Shown here: piece by piece, positions 45,947-54,022 of the stretch
Layout of the letters: the number at the start of each line of letters is the position of its first letter
Numbering within the stretch: position 1 is the stretch's first letter
From: an uncultured Spirochaetales bacterium
GTDB lineage: Bacteria > Spirochaetota > Spirochaetia > JAFGXN01
NCBI GenBank assembly: GCA_949289575.1
Contig: CASEOG010000004.1
Span: forward strand, 70,053-134,052
DNA: 64,000 bases
Reading direction: 5' to 3'
Made by a program: the position numbers and the translations under genes
The notes under the pieces: generated by a model
The model's database searches: none
Told to the model about the DNA's origin: nothing
Seen by the model: only the letters and a program-made list of their open reading frames with translations

Positions 45947-46863
45947 CGGTAACTCCTGCTGCGTCGTTCCAGCTGGTCGTATAAATTTAAATAGGAAAAG
46001 TAACGGTCGTCATCCAACGCTCCCTCTTCCGCCGCTTTTCTGACAGCGCATCCCGGCTCCGAAAGATGGCGGCAGCCGTTGACGGAACAGGCTGCCGCAA
46101 ACGGAGCAAAATCGGGATAATGAAAGTGCAAATCGGCCGGTTCGATTCCGTAAACTTCGATCTCGCGGATGCCGGGAGAATCAATCAGTTCCGGCAGTCC
46201 CTCTTCACCCGGAAACAGAAGCGAAAAGTTGGTGGTGTGACAGCCGCGATTATATTTTTCGGAAACGGCAGCGACCCGCTGCGATGCATCCGGACGCAAC
46301 GCATTCAAAAGCGACGATTTGCCGACGCCGGACTGTCCGACAAAAAGAACCCGATGATGTTCCATCGCTTCACGCAACGCCGTCAATCCTTTTCCGTCTC
46401 TGACGGAAATCGGGAAAAGGCGGATGCCGATTTTTTCGAAACCGTTCAGGCGGCCGGTGATTTCTTCCGTGAGGGGAAAATCGGTTTTGTTGCATATAAT
46501 CCACCGTTCGCAACCGTCCGGTGCCGATACAAACACCCGATCGAGGAACCGGGGGCGGAACGGCGGCTCGTCGACGCTGGTGACCGCCGCAAGGATATCG
46601 AAATTGGCCGCCAGCGTTTGGGGCTTCGACAGTTTCCGGTTAAAGCGGACAAAAGCGTTGTGACGCGGCAGGCGGGCACGAATCAGTCCTTTCGGCGGAT
46701 TCTCCGAGATGACATCAAAGTCGACCTCATCACCGGCCGCGAGAGGATTGTATTCCTGCTCTTCAATGGCCAGAATTTTCCCTTTTAAACGGCATTCGTA
46801 ACGGATTCCGCCCGCCGCAACCGTAAAAAAATTGTTGATTCCGCACAAAACCGTACCCTGCAT
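45943..46863 (-). CDS. rsgA: Small-subunit biogenesis GTPase RsgA
   Basis: 306 residues. A circularly permuted GTPase for late 30S maturation: an N-terminal OB fold, G4 NKTD (about 125), G1 GQSGVGKSS (176-184), G3 DSPG, and a zinc knuckle with Cys259, Cys264, His266 and Cys272. No Shine-Dalgarno site precedes the ATG at 46863. A promoter-like pair ends six bases upstream. mutS2 overlaps downstream, giving a pair of ribosome-related genes. Confidence 0.95.
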   Translation of the reverse strand: MQGTVLCGINNFFTVAAGGIRYECRLKGKILAIEEQEYNPLAAGDEVDFDVISENPPKGLIRARLPRHNAFVRFNRKLSKPQTLAANFDILAAVTSVDEPPFRPRFLDRVFVSAPDGCERWIICNKTDFPLTEEITGRLNGFEKIGIRLFPISVRDGKGLTALREAMEHHRVLFVGQSGVGKSSLLNALRPDASQRVAAVSEKYNRGCHTTNFSLLFPGEEGLPELIDSPGIREIEVYGIEPADLHFHYPDFAPFAAACSVNGCRHLSEPGCAVRKAAEEGALDDDRYFSYLNLYDQLERRSRSYR

Positions 46864-46869
46864 ACTGAT

Positions 46870-46898
46870 AAATTACCCGATACGGCGCCGGTCGTCAA
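46870..46898 (-). promoter_or_regulatory. Possible leaderless promoter for rsgA
   Basis: On the minus strand TTGACG (46898-46893), a 17-base spacer, and a weak -10 TAATTT (46875-46870). Six bases separate it from the ATG at 46863. Confidence 0.4.
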
Positions 46899-46915
46899 CA
46901 CTTTTTGAAAAAGAA

Positions 46916-46945
46916 TTGACATTCTGCTTATCAAGACGTTATAAT
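46916..46945 (+). promoter_or_regulatory. Consensus promoter abutting the pentapeptide gene start
   Basis: TTGACA (46916-46921), an 18-base spacer, and TATAAT (46940-46945), followed only five bases later by the ATG at 46951. Both hexamers are perfect, and the expected start of transcription falls at the start codon. Confidence 0.65.
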
Positions 46946-46950
46946 AATAT

Positions 46951-47556
46951 ATGTTTAACGAGCAAATCTGTACCGCAGACGGATGCGAAAACCCGTGCGC
47001 CGACGGACAGACCCTGTGCTGCCGTCATCTGCCGCAGCCGACAGTCGAACAAATTACGGTCGATGTTTGCCGAAACCTCCGCTCCGATAATCTGTGGAAA
47101 AACAAAAATTTTTCTCTGCTGACTTTCCGCAACGAAGATTTCAGCGGGAAACGGATTTATGCATCTTCCTTTTACGGTACCGTTTTCGAAAACTGCCGCT
47201 TCGACGACAGCTGTTTTTTTTCAAACTGTTTCGAAAACGCAGTTTTCAAAAACTGCTCTTTTTGCAGAACCGAATCAAAATACAATATCATCGGCAATGC
47301 GGTGATTACGAATACATCGTTTTGCGAATCGGATATTCTGCATTCCAATTTTATCGGAATCAAAGCCGTTAATGTCGATTTCTCGGACACCGATCTTTAT
47401 TCTTCGACTTTTTATCGTGCCGACCTCGAGAATGTCAATTTATCAAACTGTAATCTGAAAAAAACCGATTTCCGGTCTACCGTACGAAAAAACGTTACAT
47501 TTCGTTATTCAAATTACGAAGAAGCCTATTTCGATGAAGGAAGTGTCGATTCATGA
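46951..47556 (+). CDS. Pentapeptide-repeat protein with Cys-rich N-terminus
   Basis: 201 residues. The first ~25 residues hold six cysteines and a histidine (CTADGCENPC and CCRH), suggesting a small metal-binding knuckle. From about residue 58 to 195 the A(D/N)LxX-type pentapeptide pattern runs through the chain (FRNEDF, CRFDD, VDFSDTDLYSSTFYRADLENVNL), predicting a right-handed quadrilateral beta-helix. There is no signal peptide. The start has no binding site and lies at the predicted transcription start. First gene of a three-gene operon with 4-base overlaps. Confidence 0.8.
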   Translation: MFNEQICTADGCENPCADGQTLCCRHLPQPTVEQITVDVCRNLRSDNLWKNKNFSLLTFRNEDFSGKRIYASSFYGTVFENCRFDDSCFFSNCFENAVFKNCSFCRTESKYNIIGNAVITNTSFCESDILHSNFIGIKAVNVDFSDTDLYSSTFYRADLENVNLSNCNLKKTDFRSTVRKNVTFRYSNYEEAYFDEGSVDS

Positions 47557-48116
47557 ATCTTTTTCCTTTTTTTAACGAAGACGGATTTTCAAACTCCTAT
47601 ATTTTGGCCGAAACGGAAGCCGGAGGACCGTGCGTTATTATCGATCCTTCCGATTTTACGATTGAGATGCTTCATCTGGTCGAAAGTCACGATTTCACGG
47701 TCGAAGCCGTTTTTCTGACGCATTACAACAGAATGCACACAACCGGTCTGACCAAACTGACAAAAATCTATAATCCGAAAATTTACAGTCCCCGAATTAC
47801 CGAAAAAGATAATTTTGAGATTATCGAAATCGGAGAAAAAACGGAAATCGAGGCTGCCGGTATGACCGTCCGCATTCTGAACTTCCTCGGTGATTTCGGA
47901 AATGCGATTTTTTACCGGGTCAGCGACTGTCTTTTCACAGGCGATCTTTATCAGGCCGGAGACCGCCATGAAGAAGAGGAAATTTTTACCGTAAACCATG
48001 CGTTTATTGTTAAAAATCTGAAAAAATTTTTGAAAGAGAACAAGAAAAATTTTAAAATTTTCCCCGGTTACGGAGCACCGACCTCCTGCAGGCTGGAATT
48101 TCCGGAGTTGCCATGA
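47553..48116 (+). CDS. Metallo-beta-lactamase-fold protein lacking most metal ligands
   Basis: 187 residues. The MBL fold order is recognisable: an N-terminal strand pair with NSYIL and VIIDPSD, FLTHYNRMHTTGL (where active enzymes have T-H-x-H-x-D-H), FLGDFGNAIFY (where G-H-T is expected), LFTGDLYQAG, and FPGYGAPTS (where P-G-H-G is expected). Of the usual ligands only His57, His62 and the TGD aspartate remain, so hydrolase activity is unlikely. The ATG overlaps the pentapeptide stop (ATGA), and the caspase gene overlaps its own stop in the same way. Confidence 0.75.
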   Translation: MNLFPFFNEDGFSNSYILAETEAGGPCVIIDPSDFTIEMLHLVESHDFTVEAVFLTHYNRMHTTGLTKLTKIYNPKIYSPRITEKDNFEIIEIGEKTEIEAAGMTVRILNFLGDFGNAIFYRVSDCLFTGDLYQAGDRHEEEEIFTVNHAFIVKNLKKFLKENKKNFKIFPGYGAPTSCRLEFPELP

Positions 48117-49132
48117 AAAAGATAAAATACCTGCTGACCATAACCGTTTTATTGACAGCCGCATGCGCCTCGCCCGAAATAAAAGGGAAAACCTATGCGC
48201 TGATTTACGGTGTTTCGGGTTATTCCCGCTACGGGACCGATTTACGGTTAAATGCTTCCGATCTGAAAGCATGCCGGTATGATGCCGAATCCTTTGCGGC
48301 CGCACTGAAAGTCCTCTACGGCCCTTCTGCCGAAATCTATCTTCGGACCGAGCCGATTGACGGAATGTCGGGAACCGAAAAACAACCCAGTAAACAGCAG
48401 ATTCTCTCCGATTTCGAAATGATTCGTTCCGCAGCGGGAAGCGAAGACCGGTTTATCTTCTTTTATGCGGGACACGGTATGGCAATGAAAGCCTCCGAGG
48501 TTGACGCGAAAGATCAGGGCGAATACGGGGAAACAGCGGCAACTCATATTCAACGTGAATATCTGTGTCCCGCAATCGACCGCACACTCCCGTCCGGCGA
48601 TATTTCCCTGAAAAATGTTCTTTTCAGCGATCGTGAATTGAGAGAAGAACTCATCTCTCTTTCCTGCAAAAGAAAGTTTGTTTTTCTCGACAGCTGTCAT
48701 TCCGCCGGAATGATTACCGCTTATCCCGATGTCAACGCATCGATTCTCCACGCTTTCTCCCATTCGGCTATGTCGGTAGCGTTAAAAGCCTATTTTTCCG
48801 AAAACAAATCGGAAAAAGAAGCCCATAAAAATACCTGGATACTGGCTGCCGCCGGCGAAAACGGAAACAGTTACGAAAGCACAACAATCGGACACGGTTT
48901 TTTTACCTACAGTCTGCTGAAAGGATTCGGCGAAGCGGACTCCAACCGCGATAAATTTGTTTCCTGGAGCGAGCTGACGGCATACGCCGCCGAATATTCC
49001 CGTCGTATGTTAAAAGAAGTCGATTCATCGGGAAACAGTCGGCAATTCGGAGACATGCTGGTCTCCTGCGGAAGCGGTTCCGAGGATGTACTGTTCGCTC
49101 CGGCAGTCCAGCTCGATAAATCGATCTACTGA
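48113..49132 (+). CDS. Caspase-fold (peptidase C14) lipoprotein
   Basis: 339 residues. The signal ends in the lipobox TAAC with Cys18. The p20-like domain has YALIYGVSGY at its start, the catalytic His121 in FFYAGHG, and the catalytic Cys195 in FLDSCHSAG. It is followed by AAAGENGNSYE and HGFFTYSLLKG; the segment DSNRDKFVSWSEL resembles an EF-hand and could bind calcium. Bacterial caspase-like proteins (metacaspases and orthocaspases) cleave after basic residues or act in cell death and proteolytic processing; a lipoprotein form would work in the periplasm or at the surface. Overlaps the end of uvrB by 7 bases. Confidence 0.85.
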   Translation: MKKIKYLLTITVLLTAACASPEIKGKTYALIYGVSGYSRYGTDLRLNASDLKACRYDAESFAAALKVLYGPSAEIYLRTEPIDGMSGTEKQPSKQQILSDFEMIRSAAGSEDRFIFFYAGHGMAMKASEVDAKDQGEYGETAATHIQREYLCPAIDRTLPSGDISLKNVLFSDRELREELISLSCKRKFVFLDSCHSAGMITAYPDVNASILHAFSHSAMSVALKAYFSENKSEKEAHKNTWILAAAGENGNSYESTTIGHGFFTYSLLKGFGEADSNRDKFVSWSELTAYAAEYSRRMLKEVDSSGNSRQFGDMLVSCGSGSEDVLFAPAVQLDKSIY

Positions 49133-51138
49133 TCGGATACTTTCCGTTTTCCCCGCAACTCGTAAATACGATCCCGAATCACCGCGGCCTGTTCGAAGTC
49201 GTAAGCGGCGGCACAGGCCAGCATCTGTTCTTCCAACTCTTTAATGTAGAGACGTTTATCCGCGGGACGGAAAAGATTGTATTTCTCCGCGACATCCCAG
49301 GCCGGCGCCGTAACGGAATAGGTTTTTTCCTCTTTTTTTGTGCGTACAAGAATATCGTCGACCTTTTTGATGACCGTTTGCGGTACGATACCGTGTTCCG
49401 CATTATAGGCCTGCTGTAAAGAACGGCGGCGAAGCGTTTCTCCTATTGCTTCTTTCATGGCATCCGATTCGCGGTCGGCATACATAATCACACGTCCGTT
49501 GGCATTTCGGGCTGCCCGGCCGATTGTCTGAATCAGACTGGTTGCCGACCGCAAAAAGCCGATTTTGTCGGCATCCAGAATCGCTACCAGAGAGACCTCC
49601 GGCATATCCAACCCCTCCCGTAACAGGTTGATCCCGATTAATACATCGATTTCTCCGGTTCTCAGCTGTTTGATAATTTCAACCCGTTCGATTGTTTCCA
49701 CTTCGGAGTGCATATAACGGACTTTCAGAGAACGGGCCAGAAAGTAATCGGTCAGATCCTCCGCCATTTTCTTTGTCAGTGTCGTAACAAGCGAACGTTC
49801 GTTAGCCGCAATTGCCGTCTGAATTTCCCTGTATAAATCATCGATCTGCCCCTCTGTCGGCCGAATTACGATACGGGGGTCCAGCAATCCGGTCGGGCGG
49901 ATAATCTGTTCGGTCATGTGCGGACACTGACTCTTCTCCCATTTTCCCGGTGTTGCCGAAACATAAAGAACCGTATCGAGCAGAGAACGGAATTCGTCAA
50001 AAACGAGGGGCCGGTTATCCAACGCACACGGCAGTCTGAATCCGAAATGAACCAGATTCTGTTTCCGGCTGCGGTCGCCTTCATACATTCCTCCGATTTG
50101 AGGCACCGTCACATGAGATTCATCGATAATTGTCAGAAATTCTTTCGGAAAATAATCAATCAAAACCGCCGGTCGGTCTCCCGGTTTTCGTCCGTCCAAA
50201 ATGCGGGAATAATTTTCGATTCCGCTGCAGTAACCGAGTTCCTTCATCATTTCGACATCCAGTTCGACCCGTGTCCTCAACCTCTGTGCTTCCAAAATCC
50301 GGTTTTCGGAAAGCAGCTCTGCTTCCCGGATTTTCAGTTCTTCTTCAATCTCGCCCAGTTTTTCTCTCATTTTCTCTTCCGGCATAACGAAATGTTTTGC
50401 CGGATAAATGACCAGAAATTCCGGTTTTTCGACGACCGTACCCGTCACCGGATCAAATTTTTTGACGGAGACAACCGTATCCCAGTCAAGTTCGATTCGA
50501 TACGCAAATTTTTCGTACGCCGGCTGAATTTCGAAGACATCTCCCCGAATCCGAAATTTTCCCCGTTCCAGAAGCGCATCGTTTCTCTCGTACTGAAGGG
50601 AAATCAGATGAAGTGAAAGTTCTCTCAAATCGAGCTGTTTGCCGATTGTAATCGAAATTCTCATTTCCCGAAAGTTGTCGGGATTTCCGATTCCGTAAAT
50701 ACAGGATACGGTTGCCACGATAATAACATCTTTTCGTTCCAAAAGCGATGACGTCGCCGAAAGACGCAACCGTTCGATTTCATCGTTAATCGAAGCATCT
50801 TTTTCGATGTAAAGATCCTTCGACGGAACATAAGCTTCCGGCTGGTAATAATCATAATAAGAGACAAAATATTCGACCGCGTTTTCCGGGAAAAAAGATT
50901 TAAATTCGCGGTAAAGCTGGGCCGCGAGTGTTTTATTGTGGGAGATAATCAAAGTCGGCATTTGCACCGCCTCGATCACTTTTGCCATGGTAAAGGTTTT
51001 ACCGCTGCCGGTGACTCCCATCAGCGTCTGCTGCTTTTCGCCGCTGCGGATTCCGTTAACCAGTTCGTCGATTGCATGGGGCTGATCTCCCGACGGCCGG
51101 TAATCGGAACGGAGGAGAAACGGTTTCATCAGTTTCAT
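49126..51138 (-). CDS. uvrB: UvrABC system protein B
   Basis: 670 residues. The damage-verifying helicase of nucleotide excision repair. Walker A GVTGSGKT is at about residue 40. The beta-hairpin region (YYDYYQPEAYVP), helicase motifs (DESHVTVPQ, IGRAARNANG) and the C-terminal UVR domain (LACAAAYDFEQAAVIRD) are present. It starts 12 bases after htrA and has only a weak binding site; an alternative ATG three codons in is possible. Confidence 0.97.
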   Translation of the reverse strand: MKLMKPFLLRSDYRPSGDQPHAIDELVNGIRSGEKQQTLMGVTGSGKTFTMAKVIEAVQMPTLIISHNKTLAAQLYREFKSFFPENAVEYFVSYYDYYQPEAYVPSKDLYIEKDASINDEIERLRLSATSSLLERKDVIIVATVSCIYGIGNPDNFREMRISITIGKQLDLRELSLHLISLQYERNDALLERGKFRIRGDVFEIQPAYEKFAYRIELDWDTVVSVKKFDPVTGTVVEKPEFLVIYPAKHFVMPEEKMREKLGEIEEELKIREAELLSENRILEAQRLRTRVELDVEMMKELGYCSGIENYSRILDGRKPGDRPAVLIDYFPKEFLTIIDESHVTVPQIGGMYEGDRSRKQNLVHFGFRLPCALDNRPLVFDEFRSLLDTVLYVSATPGKWEKSQCPHMTEQIIRPTGLLDPRIVIRPTEGQIDDLYREIQTAIAANERSLVTTLTKKMAEDLTDYFLARSLKVRYMHSEVETIERVEIIKQLRTGEIDVLIGINLLREGLDMPEVSLVAILDADKIGFLRSATSLIQTIGRAARNANGRVIMYADRESDAMKEAIGETLRRRSLQQAYNAEHGIVPQTVIKKVDDILVRTKKEEKTYSVTAPAWDVAEKYNLFRPADKRLYIKELEEQMLACAAAYDFEQAAVIRDRIYELRGKRKVSDQ

Positions 51139-51150
51139 CGGACGATTCCG

Positions 51151-52407
51151 TTACTGCAGGGTAAACGTACGGTCGGAAAGAAGAACATCGAATTTTTTTT
51201 CTTCTTTACCGCGGACAACCGTTACCGACACCGTTTCACCCGGTCGGGTGTTTTCCAGAGCACCGAATAAATCACTGAAGGTCCGGACATCCGTTTCGCC
51301 GACCGCAGTAATAATATCACCGCCGAAATAAATATAACCGTTACCGTAGCGAACCGGACGGTTTTTGTCGCCGCCCCGCAACCCCGACTTTCCGGCCGGC
51401 GAATTGGCAGGAATCTCGGAAATCAGAATACCGCTGCTGACCGGCAGATTGGCATAACGGGCAATCCTCGAATCAATCTGAACGGGAAGAATATCTATCC
51501 ATCCCCGATTGACTTTCCCGTAGCGGATTAAATCGGGAATAACACGTCTTGCGGTATCGACGGGAACGGCAAATCCGATACCGACGGAACCGCCGCTCGG
51601 CGAGTATATAATCGTATTAATCCCGATCAGCTGACCGGCGGAATTCAGGAGAGGACCGCCGGAATTTCCCGGATTGATGGAAGCGTCCGTCTGTATCATA
51701 TTCTTGATGATGAGATTATTTCCGTTGCGGACGGGACGGGAAACACCGGATATAATGCCCTGTGTCAGAGTTCTGTCGTAACCGAACGGGTTGCCGATAG
51801 CCAAAACCTTTTGTCCGACTGCCAGAGAATCGGAAGAACCGAACGGAATAACGGTTAACTTTTTCCCTTTCGGATCGATTTTTAAAACAGCCAGGTCGTT
51901 TTCCGGATCGCGTCCCGTAATCGTTCCTTCGTATGAATCACCGTCGGAAAGTGTGACGTAAACTTTATAGGCTTTGGCAACCACATGGGTATTGGTCAAA
52001 ATATAACCGTCTTCACTGATAACGGCACCGGAGCCGCTGCTGCCTTCCTGGGGAACCGGTTCGAACAGCCAGTTATATCCGATAACTTCGGTCGAAATGT
52101 TGACAACCGCCGCATTGTATTTTTCGTAAATCGCCATGGAATTTTTCTCGTCTTCCAACACGGCATCTTCGGTGAGCGCAGGAACCGCTATTTCGACAGC
52201 CGATGCCTCGGCCTGTCCGGGAAGCAGTTCGTTCCAATCGGGATCCGGTTGTGCAACGGGGAAATCCGTTCGGATAGCCGCAACGGGCTGATTGTTTTTT
52301 CCGTTACCGGCGGCGACAAATCCCGCCGTAACCGATGCTACCGAAATTCCGGCAAGAAAACAAAGAAAAACGGCTGTCAGAAACTGCTTTTGAGTATAAA
52401 ATTTCAT
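51151..52407 (-). CDS. htrA: HtrA/DegP-type serine protease with one PDZ domain
   Basis: 418 residues. An N-terminal membrane anchor or signal (about 10-33), an acidic linker, and a trypsin-like domain with the triad His141 (TNTHVV), Asp171 (NDLAVL) and Ser249 (GNSGGP). A single PDZ domain lies at about 320-410. It degrades or refolds misfolded envelope proteins; the one-PDZ, anchored form is DegS-like. GAGGAG lies before the ATG. A 7-base inverted repeat lies 16-42 bases upstream. Confidence 0.92.
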   Translation of the reverse strand: MKFYTQKQFLTAVFLCFLAGISVASVTAGFVAAGNGKNNQPVAAIRTDFPVAQPDPDWNELLPGQAEASAVEIAVPALTEDAVLEDEKNSMAIYEKYNAAVVNISTEVIGYNWLFEPVPQEGSSGSGAVISEDGYILTNTHVVAKAYKVYVTLSDGDSYEGTITGRDPENDLAVLKIDPKGKKLTVIPFGSSDSLAVGQKVLAIGNPFGYDRTLTQGIISGVSRPVRNGNNLIIKNMIQTDASINPGNSGGPLLNSAGQLIGINTIIYSPSGGSVGIGFAVPVDTARRVIPDLIRYGKVNRGWIDILPVQIDSRIARYANLPVSSGILISEIPANSPAGKSGLRGGDKNRPVRYGNGYIYFGGDIITAVGETDVRTFSDLFGALENTRPGETVSVTVVRGKEEKKFDVLLSDRTFTLQ

Positions 52408-52422
52408 AGGAACTCCTCATCC

Positions 52423-52449
52423 CCCGAAATAATATACTCTATTTTCGGG
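52423..52449. repeat. Inverted repeat upstream of htrA
   Basis: CCCGAAA (52423-52429) and TTTCGGG (52443-52449) form perfect 7-base arms around a 13-base AT-rich centre containing TATATT-like sequence on the minus strand. It lies between comM and htrA with no T-tract, so it is more like an operator or mRNA hairpin than a terminator. Confidence 0.4.
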
Positions 52450-52475
52450 ATTTCGACCACCCTTTCCCGTGAAAA

Positions 52476-53972
52476 TCACTCCTTCCTTAACCGAAACACC
52501 GCATTCAGATCTCTTTTTTCGATTTTACGGGAACCTCTCCAATCGGCGGCTGTCAGTGCCGTTCTCATAATATTGAAAACGGATCTCATCGATAAACCGT
52601 AACGGCGGCAGTAATCGGAAAAACAGCTTTCCGTTTCCGGATCGACACGAAAATATCGGCGGATTGTATCGGGAGAAAGTAAACCGTTGACCGCACCCCG
52701 TTCTCCGACAGTTCGTTCCCGAATTTCTTCAATCCGTTCCCTTATTTTTATCGATTTATCCGAAAATGAGAATCCATCCGAATCTTCCCTGCTCCGGGCC
52801 TTCCACTCCCAATGAAGAGAAAGGCGGTCGGAAACAGCACCTCCGATACGGTTGCGGTATCTCTGAATCTCTTTCACGGAGCAAAGACAGGCCTGAGAAA
52901 GCCTTCCCCGATTGCCGCAGGGACAGAGATTGGCCGCCATGACCAGAAGAAAATCGGCCGGGAAACGGGAGCGGATACCGGCCCGGGAAAGAAGAATCGA
53001 TTTTTCTTCGAGCGGTTCGCGAAGCGCCTGAAGGATCGGAGAGGAAAATTCGGCCGCTTCGTCAAGGAAAAGAATCCCGTTATGTGCCAGCGAGATTTCT
53101 CCCGGTTTGAGACCGGGTCCCCCTCCGATAACGCCCTCCGTTGAAGAGCTGTGATGCGGTGAACGGAAAGGCGGCCGTGTCAGAATCCGGTCATCGGTCA
53201 GCTCTCCCGCCAGAGAATAAATACGCATTGTTTCCAGCCGCTGTTTTTCCGTCAGATCCGGGAGTAATGTTCTCAGCCGAAACGCCGCCATTGTTTTTCC
53301 GCATCCGGGAGGACCCGATAAAAGAAGATGGTGACAGCCGAGAGCGGAATAAATCAAAGCCTCTTTCAGTAACGGTTCGCCGAGAATATCGGAAAGGTCA
53401 CCGCCCTCCGTTTCCGGCCTGTCGGGAAAGGCTGCCGCACCGACCGCCTGCGGCGGCCTTTCCCCTTCGGCCAGCATCGTGATTACGGATGCCGCTTCTT
53501 TCAAGGATGAAACGGCATAAACCCCTTTTTTCCCGGGTAAAGCGGCTTCGTTTTTGTTTTCGACGGAAACGATAATAATATCGGATGAGGCAGCCGAACC
53601 GGCACCGATTCCGGCGATGACTCCGTCGCACCGGCACACCTCTCCCGAAAGTTTCAGCTCCCCCATCGCCGTTACGGAAATCGGCAGAGAGGGAATCAGC
53701 CCGGCTTTTTCCATAATTTTGAGTGCAATTGCCAAATCCAAAAAGGCCGACTCTTTGCGGATACTTCCCGGATAGAGATTGATATAAATTTTTTTCATCG
53801 GACAGACAAAGCCCGAATTGGCCAGTGCCAGCCGAACCCGATCGGAAGACTCGCGAACCGCCGTTCCCGCGTATCCGACAATCTGAATCATCGGGAGTCC
53901 CTGACGGAATTCGGCCTCAATCTCAACCGGAACCGATTCATAACCGATATTCAAACATCCGAATATTCTCAT
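52476..53972 (-). CDS. comM: ComM/YifB-family Mg-chelatase-like AAA+ ATPase
   Basis: 498 residues. ComM is a helicase that promotes branch migration during natural transformation; homologues occur widely in non-competent bacteria too. An N-terminal LonC-like domain (to ~170) is followed by Walker A GPPGCGKT (220-227), the FRSPHHSSS motif, LFLDEAAEF, the four-Cys NLCPCG ... CLC stretch, and a Mg-chelatase C-terminal domain. The ATG lies inside an 8-base inverted repeat and has no Shine-Dalgarno site. htrA follows. Confidence 0.92.
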   Translation of the reverse strand: MRIFGCLNIGYESVPVEIEAEFRQGLPMIQIVGYAGTAVRESSDRVRLALANSGFVCPMKKIYINLYPGSIRKESAFLDLAIALKIMEKAGLIPSLPISVTAMGELKLSGEVCRCDGVIAGIGAGSAASSDIIIVSVENKNEAALPGKKGVYAVSSLKEAASVITMLAEGERPPQAVGAAAFPDRPETEGGDLSDILGEPLLKEALIYSALGCHHLLLSGPPGCGKTMAAFRLRTLLPDLTEKQRLETMRIYSLAGELTDDRILTRPPFRSPHHSSSTEGVIGGGPGLKPGEISLAHNGILFLDEAAEFSSPILQALREPLEEKSILLSRAGIRSRFPADFLLVMAANLCPCGNRGRLSQACLCSVKEIQRYRNRIGGAVSDRLSLHWEWKARSREDSDGFSFSDKSIKIRERIEEIRERTVGERGAVNGLLSPDTIRRYFRVDPETESCFSDYCRRYGLSMRSVFNIMRTALTAADWRGSRKIEKRDLNAVFRLRKE

Positions 53973-53992
53973 ACATTGATTAATAATGTATG
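53970..53992. repeat. Inverted repeat spanning the comM start codon
   Basis: CATACATT (53970-53977) and AATGTATG (53985-53992) are perfect 8-base arms with a 7-base spacer. The minus-strand ATG of comM is the end of one arm. It could act as an operator or hide the start in an mRNA hairpin. Confidence 0.5.
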
Positions 53993-54022
53993 AAAATCAA
54001 TTTTTTACAAAAAAGCGGCGGT

